This document shows positions 9,420-18,823 of a stretch of DNA of 64,000 nucleotides, in pieces. The DNA comes from Lichenibacterium dinghuense. Lineage in GTDB: Bacteria > Pseudomonadota > Alphaproteobacteria > Rhizobiales > Beijerinckiaceae. The stretch lies in the NCBI RefSeq assembly GCF_021730615.1, contig NZ_JAJLMN010000001.1, forward strand, positions 558,001-622,000. Direction: 5' to 3'. Both the position numbers and the translations under genes were made by a program. Each line of letters starts with the position of its first letter. Within the stretch, counting starts at the first letter, position 1. The notes beneath the pieces are model-generated. The model was not told the origin of the DNA and made no database searches. It worked only from the letters and a program-made list of their open reading frames with translations.

Positions 9420-9626
9420 ATGGCGCGCGACGAGGACTTCCGGGATCCGTCCGACCGGCCCGCCCCGAAGCCCCGCCACGCGGTCGGCGAGCCGCTCGAC
9501 GCGGTGTCGGTCGACGAGTTGCGCGAGCGCGTCGCGCTGCTGCGGGACGAGATCGCCCGGATCGAGGCCGAGATCGCCGCCAAGCAGGCCTCGCGCAGCG
9601 CCGCCGACGCCTTCTTCAAGCGATGA
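9420..9626 (+). CDS. DUF1192 family small protein
   Basis: A 68-residue acidic/basic protein ([14 protein letters not shown]...) with the DUF1192 pattern: a Pro-rich start, a conserved [20 protein letters not shown] helix, a second helix rich in Glu and Ala, and an Ser/Ala/Phe tail ending AADAFFKR. The helix pair looks like a short coiled coil. The function of the family is unknown; it is widespread in alphaproteobacteria. Its ATG comes directly after the quinone oxidoreductase stop and its own stop overlaps the next ATG (ATGA), so it is translationally embedded in that operon. Confidence 0.8.
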   Translation: MARDEDFRDPSDRPAPKPRHAVGEPLDAVSVDELRERVALLRDEIARIEAEIAAKQASRSAADAFFKR

Positions 9627-10405
9627 GGCGCGCGCTCCTCGCTCTGCTCGCCGCCGCCCTGCCCGCGGCCGCGGCGGCCGCCTCCCTGACGCCCCCCGCC
9701 GCGTGGCGCCCGGCCGTGCTCGACGTCGCCGTGCCGGGCGGCGGCGCCGAGCGGGCGCTCCTGCTCCGCCCGGCCGACCCGCGCGGCACGCTGGTGATGC
9801 TGCCGGGCGGCGACGGCGAGGTCGGCATCGCGCCGGACGGCACGATGGAGCACGCCGACAACGTCGTGATCCGGACCGCGCCGCTGTGGCTCGCGCGGGG
9901 ATGGGCGCTGCTCATCCCCGACGCGGCCGGCAACCTGCGCGGCTCGCGCGCCTCGCCGGACTACGGCGCCGCGGTGGCGGCCCTGGTGGCCGAGGCGGAG
10001 CGCCGTGTGCCGGGCCGGGTCGTGGTGGTCGGCACGAGCCAGGGCGCCATCGCGGCCACGAACGGCGCCGCCCGCGCGCCCGGCGTGTCCGCCCTCGTGC
10101 TGCTCGAAGCCGTGTCGCGAAGGGGCGGCAGCGGCGAAACATTGTTCGACGCCGACCCCGGCGCCGTGACGGCCCCGGTGCTCGTGGTCGCCAACGCGGC
10201 CGACCGCTGCCCCGTGACCCCGCCCGAAGACGCCGACCGGGTGGCGGGCGCCTTCACCGGATCGCGCCGCGTCGCCGTGCTGCGGGTGGACGGCGCGGGG
10301 CCGGACGGGGGCAGCGGCCGCGCCTGCGGGTCGCTGTCGCCGCACGGCTACCGCGGGATCGAGCGCGAGGTCGTGGACCGCGTGGCGGCGTGGTTGGGGG
10401 AATAG
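9623..10405 (+). CDS. exported alpha/beta hydrolase-like protein
   Basis: 260 residues with a clear Sec signal peptide ([20 protein letters not shown]), then a hydrolase-like core: [13 protein letters not shown] as a possible oxyanion strand, [12 protein letters not shown] as the GxSxG nucleophile elbow, and [13 protein letters not shown] with an acidic residue late in the fold. A C-terminal His (SPHGY) could complete the triad. It is predicted to be periplasmic, substrate unknown. Start ATG overlaps the DUF1192 stop by four bases. A cysteine pair (RC...AC) near the C-terminus could form a disulfide after export. Confidence 0.7.
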   Translation: MRRALLALLAAALPAAAAAASLTPPAAWRPAVLDVAVPGGGAERALLLRPADPRGTLVMLPGGDGEVGIAPDGTMEHADNVVIRTAPLWLARGWALLIPDAAGNLRGSRASPDYGAAVAALVAEAERRVPGRVVVVGTSQGAIAATNGAARAPGVSALVLLEAVSRRGGSGETLFDADPGAVTAPVLVVANAADRCPVTPPEDADRVAGAFTGSRRVAVLRVDGAGPDGGSGRACGSLSPHGYRGIEREVVDRVAAWLGE

Positions 10406-10473
10406 GCAGGCACTTCCCGTGTCGGTCGATCGCCCCGCCTTGCGCGGCCGCCCCGAAAGGGCTACATCGCTTT

Positions 10474-10497
10474 CCGTATCGACGATCCTCGATACGG
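10474..10497 (+). promoter_or_regulatory. perfect inverted repeat upstream of rimP-nusA operon
   Basis: CCGTATCGA (10474-10482) and TCGATACGG (10489-10497) form a perfect 9-bp stem with a six-base loop. It lies about 70 bases after the preceding gene and 70 bases before the rimP start. It could be an operator or the first hairpin of an RNA leader; the sequence does not decide. Confidence 0.6.
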
Positions 10498-10512
10498 TCC
10501 GGTAGATCGATG

Positions 10513-10545
10513 AAGAGTGGGCTCCTGCCGGACCCGCTCTTTTGC
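10513..10545 (+). terminator. terminator-like hairpin in the rimP leader (possible attenuator)
   Basis: AGAGTGGG (10514-10521) pairs with CCCGCTCT (10533-10540) through one G-U pair, extended by an A-T pair, and is followed by TTT then GCTTTT. This looks like an intrinsic terminator placed in the 5' leader, between the inverted repeat at 10474 and the rimP coding start. Leaders with terminators ahead of rimP-nusA are known in other bacteria; whether this one attenuates is inference. Confidence 0.55.
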
Positions 10546-10569
10546 TTTTGGGCCGCCAGCCCGGCCCCC

Positions 10570-11373
10570 ATGGACAGCGCCTTCTTGACCCTCACGCCTC
10601 CCGACTCCCCGGCCGATGCCGCGCCCGCCGTCGACGCTCCGCTCGACGAGCCGCGATTCGCGACCGAACACGGCGCCGCGGCCCGCGTCGGACACGCGGC
10701 CGCGCCGGTGCTGGCCGACCTCGGCTTCCGGCTGGTGCGCGTGAAGATCTCGGCGGGCTCGCCCACGGTGCTGCAGATCATGGCCGAGCGGCCGGACGGC
10801 ACCTTCACCATCGACGACTGCGAGGCGGCCTCGAAGGCCCTGTCCCCCGTGCTCGACCTCGACGACCCGATCACCGGCGAATACCGGCTGGAGATCTCCT
10901 CGCCGGGCATCGACCGTCCGCTCGTGCGCCTGAGCGACTACCGGCGCGCGCTGGGCCACGAGGTCAAGGTCGAGCTCGCCGTGCCGATGGACGGCCGCCG
11001 CCGCTTCCGCGGCTTCATCCACGCGGTGGACGGCGAGCGCCTCGCGATCCGCCGCATGGACAACAAGGCCACCGAGCCCGACACGGTCGAGGTGCCGATC
11101 CGGGACGTCGGCGACGCCCGCCTGGTGCTGACCGACGCGCTGATCCGCGAATCGCTGCGGGCGCAGGCCCAGGCCGAGGCTGCCGTATCCGCCGAGACGG
11201 CCGCGCCCGACGCCGAGGGCGGCGAGCCCGCGGCCCAGCCCGCCACCCCGGCGGAAGCCCGGCGCGGCCCAGGCCGCTTCGCCGACCGCAACAAGGCCAA
11301 GCGCGCCGTCCCGGCGGGCGTGCAGGGCCGCGCCCGCCCCAACCCCCATTCGCCGGCGCCGCGCGGCCGCTGA
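10570..11373 (+). CDS. rimP: ribosome maturation factor RimP
   Basis: About 267 residues. RimP helps assemble the 30S subunit. The N-terminal domain shows the family pattern [36 protein letters not shown] and the conserved [14 protein letters not shown]; the SH3-like domain follows (GHEVKVELA...[11 protein letters not shown]). A long Pro/Ala- and Arg-rich tail extends beyond the usual end and is common in high-GC alphaproteobacteria. I chose ATG 10570; the ATG at 10510 would put a hydrophobic, unconserved peptide over the terminator-like hairpin. No strong ribosome site is visible before 10570. First gene of the nusA-infB operon. Confidence 0.9.
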   Translation: MDSAFLTLTPPDSPADAAPAVDAPLDEPRFATEHGAAARVGHAAAPVLADLGFRLVRVKISAGSPTVLQIMAERPDGTFTIDDCEAASKALSPVLDLDDPITGEYRLEISSPGIDRPLVRLSDYRRALGHEVKVELAVPMDGRRRFRGFIHAVDGERLAIRRMDNKATEPDTVEVPIRDVGDARLVLTDALIRESLRAQAQAEAAVSAETAAPDAEGGEPAAQPATPAEARRGPGRFADRNKAKRAVPAGVQGRARPNPHSPAPRGR

Positions 11374-11405
11374 GCCGCCGCCCCGACCGCTCCGAGGAGA
11401 CCCCC

Positions 11406-13022
11406 ATGGCCGTCAGCGCCAACAGGCTCGAACTTCTGCAGATCGCCGACGCGGTCGCCCGCGAGAAGAACATCGACCGCTCGATCGTCATCTCCTCCAT
11501 GGAGGAGGCGCTGCAGAAGGCCGCGCGCTCGCGCTACGGCCAGGAGACCGAGGTCCGCGCCGAGATCAACCCGCGCACGGGCGAGACGCGCTTCTCGCGC
11601 CTCCTGCTCGTGGTCGACGAGATCGAGAACGACGCCATCCACATCACCCTGCCCGAGGCGCGCCGCCGCAACCCGGCCGCCCAGGTGGGCGACTGGATCT
11701 CGGAAACGTTGCCGCCCTTCGAGTTCGGCCGCATCGCCGGCCAGTCGGCCAAGCAGGTCATCGTGCAGAAGCTGCGCGAGGCCGAGCGCGACAAGCAGTA
11801 CGACGAATTCAAGGACCGCATCGGCGAGATCATCAACGGCACGGTGAAGCGCGTCGAATACGGCAACGTCGTCGTCGACCTCGCGGGCCGGGGCGAGGCC
11901 ATCGTGCGCCGCGACGAGCTGGTGCCGCGCGAGACCTTCCGCCCGGCGGACCGCATCCGCGCCTACGTGTACGACGTGCGGCGCGAGCCGCGCGGTCCGC
12001 AGATCTTCCTGTCGCGCACCCACCCGCAGTTCATGGCGAAGCTCTTCGCCCAGGAGGTGCCGGAGATCTACGACGGCATCATCGAGGTGAAGGCGGTCGC
12101 CCGAGACCCCGGCTCGCGCGCCAAGATCGGCGTGACCTCGCGCGATTCGTCGATCGACCCGGTCGGCGCCTGCGTGGGCATGCGCGGCTCGCGCGTGCAG
12201 GCCGTGGTGACGGAGCTGCAGGGCGAGAAGGTCGACATCATCCCCTGGTCGCCCGACGCCGCGACCTTCATCGTCAACGCGCTGCAGCCGGCCGAGGTGG
12301 TCAAGGTGGTGCTCGACGAGGACTCGTCGCGCATCGAGGTGGTGGTGCCGGACGACCAGCTGTCGCTCGCCATCGGCCGCCGCGGCCAGAACGTGCGGCT
12401 CGCCTCGCAGCTCACCGGCTGGGACATCGACATCCTGACCGAGGCCGAGGAATCGGAGCGCCGCCAGAAGGAGTTCGTGGAGCGCACCGCCCTGTTCATG
12501 GGCGCGCTCGACGTCGACGAGGTCGTGGCCCAGTTGCTGGCCTCCGAAGGCTTCCGCTCGTTGGAGGAGCTGGCCTACGTGGAGCCGGCGGAGCTCAGCA
12601 ACATCGAGGGCTTCGACGCCGACACCGCGGAGGAGATCCAGTCCCGCGCCCGCGCCCACCTCGACGCGATCGAGAAGGAGCACGACGACAAGCGCTTGGC
12701 GCTCGGCGTGCTCGACGAGCTGAAGGAGATCGAGGGGCTCACCACGGCCATGCTGGTGCCGCTCGGCGAGAACGACATCAAGTCGGTGGAGGACTTCGCC
12801 GGCTGCGTGCCGGACGACCTCGTCGGCTACACGGAGCGCAAGGACGGAGAAGCGACCCGCGTTCCCGGCTACCTCGACGGCTTCGAGCTGTCGCGCGAGG
12901 ACGCCGAAGCCATGATCATGCAGGCGCGCCTCAAGGCCGGCTGGATCGAGGCCGAGCAGGATGGCGAGGGCGAGGAAGGCCTGGACGGCGAGGGCGCCGA
13001 GGGCGAGGAAGCGCTGGCCTGA
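11406..13022 (+). CDS. nusA: transcription termination/antitermination factor NusA
   Basis: 538 residues. NusA binds RNA polymerase and nascent RNA to set pausing, termination and antitermination. Visible parts: N-terminal polymerase-binding domain ([19 protein letters not shown]), S1 domain ([24 protein letters not shown]), KH domains with [11 protein letters not shown] and [10 protein letters not shown] and a second [22 protein letters not shown], then two C-terminal acidic helix-hairpin repeats ([12 protein letters not shown] and [26 protein letters not shown]). A GAGGAGA site lies just before ATG 11406. The extreme C-terminus is strongly acidic. The product links transcription to the translation factors in the same operon. 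Confidence 0.97.
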   Translation: MAVSANRLELLQIADAVAREKNIDRSIVISSMEEALQKAARSRYGQETEVRAEINPRTGETRFSRLLLVVDEIENDAIHITLPEARRRNPAAQVGDWISETLPPFEFGRIAGQSAKQVIVQKLREAERDKQYDEFKDRIGEIINGTVKRVEYGNVVVDLAGRGEAIVRRDELVPRETFRPADRIRAYVYDVRREPRGPQIFLSRTHPQFMAKLFAQEVPEIYDGIIEVKAVARDPGSRAKIGVTSRDSSIDPVGACVGMRGSRVQAVVTELQGEKVDIIPWSPDAATFIVNALQPAEVVKVVLDEDSSRIEVVVPDDQLSLAIGRRGQNVRLASQLTGWDIDILTEAEESERRQKEFVERTALFMGALDVDEVVAQLLASEGFRSLEELAYVEPAELSNIEGFDADTAEEIQSRARAHLDAIEKEHDDKRLALGVLDELKEIEGLTTAMLVPLGENDIKSVEDFAGCVPDDLVGYTERKDGEATRVPGYLDGFELSREDAEAMIMQARLKAGWIEAEQDGEGEEGLDGEGAEGEEALA

Positions 13023-13048
13023 GCTTGCCCGACGCGCGGAGGAGGTCC

Positions 13049-13765
13049 ATGACAGGCGCGACGACGCGGGATCCCGCGGCCGGACCGGACGACGCGTCCG
13101 ACCCGGCGGCGTATCCGGACTCGGGCCCGGAGCGGACCTGCATCGTCACGCGGGTCAAGGGGCCGCCGGACGGGTTCATCCGCTTCGTGGTGGGCCCGGA
13201 CCGGCAGGTTACCCCGGACCTGCGCTGCAAGCTTCCCGGGCGTGGCGCCTGGGTGACGGCCGAACGGCCGAGAGTTCTCGAAGCGGTGAAGCGTCGAAGC
13301 TTCAAGCGCGCGTTCAAATCCGAGGTGGAGGTGCCGCCCACGCTGGCCGACATGATCGACGGCCTCATGGAAAAAGACGCATTGCAGGCGCTCAGCCTCG
13401 CCAACAAGGCCGGCCTGGTGGTGGCGGGAGCCACCAAGGTCGAGGGGTCCATCGGGCCGAAGGTGCCGGTCGCGCTCATCTCGGCGAGCGACGGCAGCGC
13501 CGACGGCATCCGCAAGATGGAGGCCGCCGTCCGCCGCCTGATGGGCGACGACGCGGATTCCATCGCCCGCATCCGAGATTTTCGCTCCGACCAATTGGAT
13601 TTGGCGCTGGGGCGCACAAATGTGATACACGCAGCGGTGGCCGGGGGTACGGCCGCCGAGGGATTTGTGGCGCGGGCGCGGCGACTGGCGCGCTATCGCG
13701 GGACACCGAAGGCCGAGACCGCGGTGTCCGAACCGACGATCGAGACGGAACTTATCGAGGACTGA
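13049..13765 (+). CDS. ylxR: YlxR (DUF448) plus L7Ae-like RNA-binding protein
   Basis: 238 residues with two parts. Residues about 28-85 are the YlxR/DUF448 domain ([24 protein letters not shown]), an RNA-binding fold seen next to nusA in most bacteria. Residues about 100-200 resemble an L7Ae-like domain ([18 protein letters not shown]... [10 protein letters not shown]), a fusion common in alphaproteobacteria. Role: poorly defined RNA binding linked to transcription and translation. ATG 13049 is preferred over TTG 13025 because GGAGGAGG precedes it. Located between nusA and infB with short gaps. Confidence 0.9.
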   Translation: MTGATTRDPAAGPDDASDPAAYPDSGPERTCIVTRVKGPPDGFIRFVVGPDRQVTPDLRCKLPGRGAWVTAERPRVLEAVKRRSFKRAFKSEVEVPPTLADMIDGLMEKDALQALSLANKAGLVVAGATKVEGSIGPKVPVALISASDGSADGIRKMEAAVRRLMGDDADSIARIRDFRSDQLDLALGRTNVIHAAVAGGTAAEGFVARARRLARYRGTPKAETAVSEPTIETELIED

Positions 13766-13841
13766 GCGAGAGGCTTGCCGAAGATCGGCTTCGGCGCTCG
13801 CAGGATCAGGGCACGGACACGGCCCTCAGGACGAATCATTC

Positions 13842-16800
13842 ATGAGTGAACCGAACAACGTTGGCGAGAAGACTCTGAGCGTGACCCCGAAGGCCACCCT
13901 GTCGCTGAAGCGGCCGGTCGAGCAGGGCACGGTCCGCCAGAGCTTCTCCCACGGCCGTACGAAGCAGGTAGTCGTCGAGAAGGTGAAGAGCCGCGTCGTG
14001 GCGCCCGCGAAACCGGCGGCGCCCGCGGCCGCCCCCGCGCGCCCGGCCGCGCCCGCGCAGGCCGCCCCCGCCGCGGCGCCGCAGCGTTCGACCGCACCGG
14101 CGGCGCCCGTCGCCGCGCCGCGCCCGGCTGCGGCCCAGCCCGCGCCCGTGCAGGCTCGCGCGCCCGAGCTCGCCAAGCCGGCGGCCCCGGCCGCCCCGCA
14201 GGCCGAGACGCCGGCCGCCCCGGTCGCCCCTGCGCCGAAGCCCGTCGAGGCGCCCGCGGCCGTGGCCGAGGCGCCGAAGGCCGAGGCTGCTCCCGCGCCG
14301 AAGCCCGTCGAGGCCCCCGCTCCCGTCAAGGCTGAGGCTCCGGCCCCGCAGGCGCCCGCGCCGCAGGCCGCCGCTCCCGCTCAGCAGCCCGCTCCGGCCC
14401 CGCAGCCGGCCGCCCCGGCACCCGCAGCCGCACAGCCGTCGCCGGCCGCTCCGGTCCGCACCGCGGCGCCGACGGCCCAGGCCGCCCCGGCGCGCCCGGC
14501 CGCGCCCGCCACCCGCCCGGCGACCGGCTCCGTGCCGCCCCGCGGTGCGCCGGTCCCGTCACGCCCGGGCCAGCCCGCGCGTCCCGGCCAGCCGGCCGGC
14601 CGCGCTCCGTCGCCGGCTGGCGGCCGCCCCGGCGCGGGTGCGCCCGCGTCCGGCAGTCGCGGGCCCACCCCGGCGGCCGGCGGCCGCGGCGCGCCCCCGG
14701 CCCGTCCGGGCGGCAACCGCCCGCAGACCGGCGTGGTGCTCCGCACCCTGACCGAGGAGGAGCGCGAGGCCCGCGCCCGCGCCCTCGTCGGCGCCAAGTC
14801 GCGCGAGGAGGAGGACCGCCGGAAGGCCGAGGAGGAGGCCAAGCGCCGCGCCGAGCGCGAAGCCGCCGCCGCGGTCGAGCGCGCCGCCGCCGAGGAGCGC
14901 CAGCGCCAGGAGGACGCCCGCCGCGCCGCCGAGCTCGAAGCCAAGCGCCGCGCCGAGGAGGAGGCCGCGCGCCGCCTCGCGCCCGCGGGCGGCCCGCCCA
15001 CGGCCAGCGCCGCGCGCCCGGAGGGCGGGCTCCAGCCCGTGCTGCGCCGTCCGCTCGCCAACGCGCCGGCCCGCCTCGCCGTGCCGCGCCCGTCGCGCTC
15101 CGGCCCCGCCAAGGACCGCGGCCGCCTGACCGTGTCCACGGCCACCACGGAGCAGGAGGATCGCACGCGGTCCGTCGCCGCCTTCCGCCGCCGCACGCAG
15201 AAGATGAGGGGCTTCGGCAACCAGCAGGTCAAGGAGAAGCTCGCCCGCGAGGTCGTGCTCCCCGAGACCATCACCATCCAGGAACTCGCCAACCGTATGT
15301 CGGAGCGGGCCGTGGACGTGATCAAGATGCTGATGAAGCAGGGCCACATGGCCAAGATCACGGACGTGATCGACGCCGACATGGCGCAGCTCATCGCCGA
15401 GGACCTGGGCCACACGGTGCGCCGCGTGTCCGAGTCGGACGTCGAGGAGGGCCTCTTCGACGAGCCGAGCACCGACGAGGAGCTGCTGCAGCGCCCGCCC
15501 GTCGTGACCATCATGGGCCACGTCGACCACGGCAAGACCTCGCTGCTGGACGCGATCCGCAAGACCGCGGTGGTGTCGGGCGAGGCCGGCGGCATCACGC
15601 AGCACATCGGCGCCTACCAGGTGACGTCGCCGTCCGGCGGCGCCATCACGTTCATCGACACGCCCGGCCACGCCGCCTTCACGGCGATGCGCGCCCGCGG
15701 CGCCAAGGTGACGGACGTGGTCATCCTCGTGGTGGCGGCGGACGACGGCGTGATGCCCCAGACCATCGAGGCCATCAACCACGCCAAGGCGGCCGGGGTG
15801 CCGATCATCGTGGCGATCAACAAGATCGACAAGCCGGGCGCCAAGCCCGAGCGCGTCCGCTCCGAGCTGCTGCACTACGACGTGCAGGTGGAGAGCATGG
15901 GCGGCGACACGCTCGAGGTGGAGGTGTCGGCCCTGCAGAAGACGGGCCTGCCCAAGCTGCTCGAGGCGATCGAGCTGCAGAGCGAAGTGCTCGACCTCAA
16001 GGCCGACCCGGACCGCGTGGCGGAGGGCACCGTCGTGGAAGCGCGGCTCGACCGCGGCCGCGGCCCGGTCGCCACCGTGCTGGTGCAGCGCGGCTCGCTG
16101 AAGATCGGCAACATCGTGGTCGCCGGCTCGCAGTGGGGCCGCGTGCGCGCGCTGCTCGACGACACCGGCGATCCCGTCACGTCGGCGGGTCCGTCCTTTC
16201 CCGTGGAGGTCCTGGGCTTCCAGGGCGCCCCGGAGGCGGGCGACCGCGTCGCGGTGGTGGAGAGCGAGGCCCGCGCCCGCGAGATCACCGAATACCGCGA
16301 GCGCGTGAAGCGCGAGAAGGCGGCCGCCCGCGGCGCCTCGGTGCGCGGCTCGCTGGTCGACATGATGAACAAGCTCGGCACCGCCGGGAAGAAGGAGCTG
16401 CCGCTGCTCATCAAGGGCGACGTGCAGGGCTCGGTCGAGGCCATCATCGCCACGCTGGAGAAGGTGGGCAACGACGAGGTCGGCGCCCGCATCATCCACG
16501 CCGGCGTGGGCGGCATCACCGAGTCGGACGTCACGCTGGCCCAGGCTTCGGGCGCGCTGATCGTCGGCTTCAACGTCCGGGCCCACAAGGAGGCGCGCAC
16601 CGCCGCCGACCAGAACGGCCAGGAGATCCGCTACTACAACGTCATCTACGACCTCGTGGACGACGCCAAGGCGGCCATGTCCGGCCTTCTGCCGCCGAAC
16701 CTGCGCGAGGAGATGCTGGGCAACGCCACGATCCTGGAGGTCTTCCACATCTCCAAGGTCGGCAAGGTGGCGGGCTGCCGCGTCACGGACGGCAACGTCC

Positions 16801-17003
16801 AGCGCGGCGCCAACGTGCGCCTGATCCGCGACAACGTCGTGGTGCACGAGGGCAAGCTGTCGACGCTCAAGCGCTTCAAGGACGAGGTCAAGGACGTGGT
16901 GGCCGGCCAGGAATGCGGCATGGCCTTCGAGTCCTACCAGGACATGCGCTCGGGCGACGTGATCGAGTGCTACCGCGTCCACGAGGAGAAGCGCTCGCTC
17001 TGA
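13842..17003 (+). CDS. infB: translation initiation factor IF-2
   Basis: 1053 residues, long for IF-2. After an N-terminal basic segment, roughly residues 45-300 are low-complexity Pro/Ala with some Lys/Gln; a charged helical segment of Glu/Arg/Lys/Ala repeats follows, then the conserved region EITIQELA-type N-domain and the GTPase domain with [20 protein letters not shown] and NKIDKP. Domains II-IV follow, ending with [12 protein letters not shown]-2 brings initiator tRNA to the 30S subunit and promotes 50S joining. Start ATG 13842 has only a weak AGGA upstream. The Pro/Ala region is typical of high-GC alphaproteobacteria and probably disordered. Confidence 0.97.
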   Translation: MSEPNNVGEKTLSVTPKATLSLKRPVEQGTVRQSFSHGRTKQVVVEKVKSRVVAPAKPAAPAAAPARPAAPAQAAPAAAPQRSTAPAAPVAAPRPAAAQPAPVQARAPELAKPAAPAAPQAETPAAPVAPAPKPVEAPAAVAEAPKAEAAPAPKPVEAPAPVKAEAPAPQAPAPQAAAPAQQPAPAPQPAAPAPAAAQPSPAAPVRTAAPTAQAAPARPAAPATRPATGSVPPRGAPVPSRPGQPARPGQPAGRAPSPAGGRPGAGAPASGSRGPTPAAGGRGAPPARPGGNRPQTGVVLRTLTEEEREARARALVGAKSREEEDRRKAEEEAKRRAEREAAAAVERAAAEERQRQEDARRAAELEAKRRAEEEAARRLAPAGGPPTASAARPEGGLQPVLRRPLANAPARLAVPRPSRSGPAKDRGRLTVSTATTEQEDRTRSVAAFRRRTQKMRGFGNQQVKEKLAREVVLPETITIQELANRMSERAVDVIKMLMKQGHMAKITDVIDADMAQLIAEDLGHTVRRVSESDVEEGLFDEPSTDEELLQRPPVVTIMGHVDHGKTSLLDAIRKTAVVSGEAGGITQHIGAYQVTSPSGGAITFIDTPGHAAFTAMRARGAKVTDVVILVVAADDGVMPQTIEAINHAKAAGVPIIVAINKIDKPGAKPERVRSELLHYDVQVESMGGDTLEVEVSALQKTGLPKLLEAIELQSEVLDLKADPDRVAEGTVVEARLDRGRGPVATVLVQRGSLKIGNIVVAGSQWGRVRALLDDTGDPVTSAGPSFPVEVLGFQGAPEAGDRVAVVESEARAREITEYRERVKREKAAARGASVRGSLVDMMNKLGTAGKKELPLLIKGDVQGSVEAIIATLEKVGNDEVGARIIHAGVGGITESDVTLAQASGALIVGFNVRAHKEARTAADQNGQEIRYYNVIYDLVDDAKAAMSGLLPPNLREEMLGNATILEVFHISKVGKVAGCRVTDGNVQRGANVRLIRDNVVVHEGKLSTLKRFKDEVKDVVAGQECGMAFESYQDMRSGDVIECYRVHEEKRSL

Positions 17004-17031
17004 TTGGCGGGCGCCCTCCGGGGTGAAGTCG

Positions 17032-17074
17032 GCGGGAAGGCGGGCCGGACGGTCCGCCTTCCCGCATCTCGTTT
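17032..17074 (+). terminator. intrinsic terminator-like hairpin after infB
   Basis: A perfect 12-bp stem, GCGGGAAGGCGG (17032-17043) with CCGCCTTCCCGC (17054-17065), and a ten-base loop, followed by ATCTCGTTT. It lies 29 bases after the infB stop and ahead of rbfA, so it may separate or attenuate expression of the rbfA-truB end of the operon. The T-tract is short. Confidence 0.65.
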
Positions 17075-17178
17075 GAGGCCGGCGCAGCGCCCGGCCCGGC
17101 GTGGCGGCGAAGACGCGCCGACGCCATTGTCAGGGGGCCGCGGGACGGCCGCCCACAGGTCCAGGACCGAGAACCTCC

Positions 17179-17592
17179 ATGTCCAGAGTCCATCATTCCG
17201 GCGCCCAGCCGTCGCAGCGTATGCTGCGCGTGGGCGAGTTGATCCGGCACGTCATGGCCGAGATGCTGTCGCGCGGCGCGCTGAACGACCCCGTGCTCGA
17301 CAGGCTCGTCGTCACGGTGCCGGAGGTCCGCATGTCGCCGGACCTCAAGATCGCCAACGTCTACGTCATGCCGCTCGGCGGCGGCGACGTGAAGCCGGTA
17401 GTCGAGGCGCTGGAGAAGCACAAGAAGCTGCTGCGCAGCGAGCTCGCCCACAAGGTGGCGCTGAAGTTCGCCCCCGACCTGAAGTTCCGCGTCGACGAGA
17501 GCTTCGAGAAATCCGCCCGGATCGACGCGCTGCTGGCTTCCCCGGCGGTGCAGCGCGACATCCGGGCCGACGACGAACACGATCAGGACTGA
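17179..17592 (+). CDS. rbfA: 30S ribosome-binding factor RbfA
   Basis: 137 residues with the RbfA KH-like fold: [18 protein letters not shown], a [18 protein letters not shown] strand-turn, and [23 protein letters not shown] near the C-terminus. RbfA binds the 30S near helix 1 of 16S rRNA during late maturation and cold adaptation. ATG at 17179 follows GAACCTCC, which is a weak ribosome site. It sits after infB and four bases ahead of truB, the classical order. Confidence 0.95.
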   Translation: MSRVHHSGAQPSQRMLRVGELIRHVMAEMLSRGALNDPVLDRLVVTVPEVRMSPDLKIANVYVMPLGGGDVKPVVEALEKHKKLLRSELAHKVALKFAPDLKFRVDESFEKSARIDALLASPAVQRDIRADDEHDQD

Positions 17593-17596
17593 CACG

Positions 17597-18553
17597 ATGA
17601 GCACGACCGAAGCGCAGGACGCGCGCCCCGCCGATCCACGCCCCGTCAACCGGCCGCCGCGCCGGAGCAAGGCCGAGGTGAACGGCTGGCTGGTGCTCGA
17701 CAAGCCCGTCGGCATGACCTCGACCCACGCGGTGGGCCGGCTGAAGCACATGTTCAACGCCAAGAAGGCCGGCCATGCCGGCACGCTCGACCCGCTCGCC
17801 TCCGGCCTGCTGCCGATCGCCTTCGGCGAGGCCACCAAGACGGTGCCCTTCGTGCAGGACGGCGCCAAGAGCTACCGCTTCCGCATCCGCTGGGGCGTGA
17901 AGACCGACAGCGACGACACCGAGGGCGAGGTCGTCGCGACCTCGGACCTCCGCCCGACGCGGGAGCAGATCGAGGCACTGCTGCCGTCCTTCCTCGGCAC
18001 CATCATGCAGCGCCCGCCGGCCTACTCGGCCATCAAGGTCAACGGCGAGCGCGCCTACGACCGCGCCCGCGAGGGCGAGGTGTTCGAGCTCGCGGCGCGG
18101 CCGATCACCATCCACGCGCTCGACCTGATCGAGTGCTCGGTCGACGAGGCGGTGCTCGAAGCCCATTGCGGCAAGGGCACCTACGTGCGGGCCATCGCGC
18201 GCGACCTCGGCGACGCACTGGGCTGCCTCGGCCACGTCAACGCCCTGCGCCGCACCCGCGTCGGGCCCTTCCTCGAGGCCGACGGCGCCGTGCTGCCGGG
18301 CGAGGGCGAGGATCCCGCGGCCTTCACGGGCCAGCTCCGCCGCGTCGAGGCGGGCCTCGGCGAGGTGCCGCACGTCGACATCGTGCGCCAGGACGCGGCG
18401 CGGCTGCGGCGCGGCCAGGCGCTGATCCTGCGCGGGCGCGACGCGCCGGCCGAGGGCATGGCCTGGGCCAACTGCGGCGGCACGGTGGTGGCCTTCGGCC
18501 CCGTCGAGCAGGGCGCGCTCCAGCCCTACCGCGTGTTCAACCTGCCGTTCTGA
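17597..18553 (+). CDS. truB: tRNA pseudouridine(55) synthase TruB
   Basis: 318 residues. It isomerises U55 in the T-loop of tRNAs. NGWLVLDKPVGMTST starts the fold, and KKAGHAGTLDPLASGLL contains the catalytic aspartate; later motifs are SYRFRIRWG, RPPAYSAIKVNGERAYDRARE and CGKGTYVRAIARDLG. Length is normal. Last gene of the operon: the usual alphaproteobacterial rpsO-pnp continuation is absent here, and the next gene runs on the opposite strand. Confidence 0.97.
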   Translation: MSTTEAQDARPADPRPVNRPPRRSKAEVNGWLVLDKPVGMTSTHAVGRLKHMFNAKKAGHAGTLDPLASGLLPIAFGEATKTVPFVQDGAKSYRFRIRWGVKTDSDDTEGEVVATSDLRPTREQIEALLPSFLGTIMQRPPAYSAIKVNGERAYDRAREGEVFELAARPITIHALDLIECSVDEAVLEAHCGKGTYVRAIARDLGDALGCLGHVNALRRTRVGPFLEADGAVLPGEGEDPAAFTGQLRRVEAGLGEVPHVDIVRQDAARLRRGQALILRGRDAPAEGMAWANCGGTVVAFGPVEQGALQPYRVFNLPF

Positions 18554-18561
18554 CGCTCTCC

Positions 18562-18587
18562 CCCGTCGGGGAACGCTCCCCGACGGG
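18562..18587 (+). terminator. perfect hairpin between truB and convergent gene
   Basis: CCCGTCGGGGA (18562-18572) and TCCCCGACGGG (18577-18587) form a perfect 11-bp stem with a four-base loop, eight bases after truB ends. There is no T-run on the plus strand, so it may act as a Rho-independent-like stop in both directions or protect the 3' end; the function is inferred from position. Confidence 0.55.
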
Positions 18588-18619
18588 ACCCGCACCCCCG
18601 CTGGCGGGATCGGGGCGCG

Positions 18620-18820
18620 TCAGCGCCGCCCCGGCCCGTCCGCCGCGCCGTTGAGGAGCGCCTCCGTCTTCGGCACGAGGTCCTTGGCCGCGAGGGCGAG
18701 CAGCAGGCCGGGCAGGCCGCCCGCCATGGTGCCCGCCTCGCCGCCCGCGCCGCCCATCACCACCGAGGGCACGAGCGGCGTCCGGCTGTCCTTGGCGATC
18801 TCGACCAGGGCGGTGATCAT
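18620..18820 (-). pseudogene. severed C-terminal tail of the Band-7 protein
   Basis: 66 codons that continue the Band-7 reading frame exactly: the upstream gene stops at TAG (18824-18826), one GCC codon follows, then an ATG at 18820. The encoded tail (MITALVEIAKDSRTPLVPSVVMGG... then Gly/Leu-rich) looks like the natural C-terminus of SPFH/flotillin-like proteins, which often end in a 'TPLVPxxVMGG'-type segment. I read it as the end of one ancestral gene cut by a nonsense change (for example GAG or CAG to TAG). It might still be made by readthrough or by re-initiation at 18820; no good ribosome site is seen for the latter. Confidence 0.6.
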
Positions 18821-18823
18821 GGC

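Noticed and set aside
10510-10569. ATG at 10510 as the rimP start.
   Set aside because: It lies at a terminator-like hairpin and codes a hydrophobic peptide unlike RimP starts; 10570 fits better.
14559-16982. 807-codon minus-strand open frame opposite infB.
   Set aside because: His/Arg/Leu-rich sequence typical of an antisense frame in high-GC DNA, no motif; infB on the plus strand is complete.
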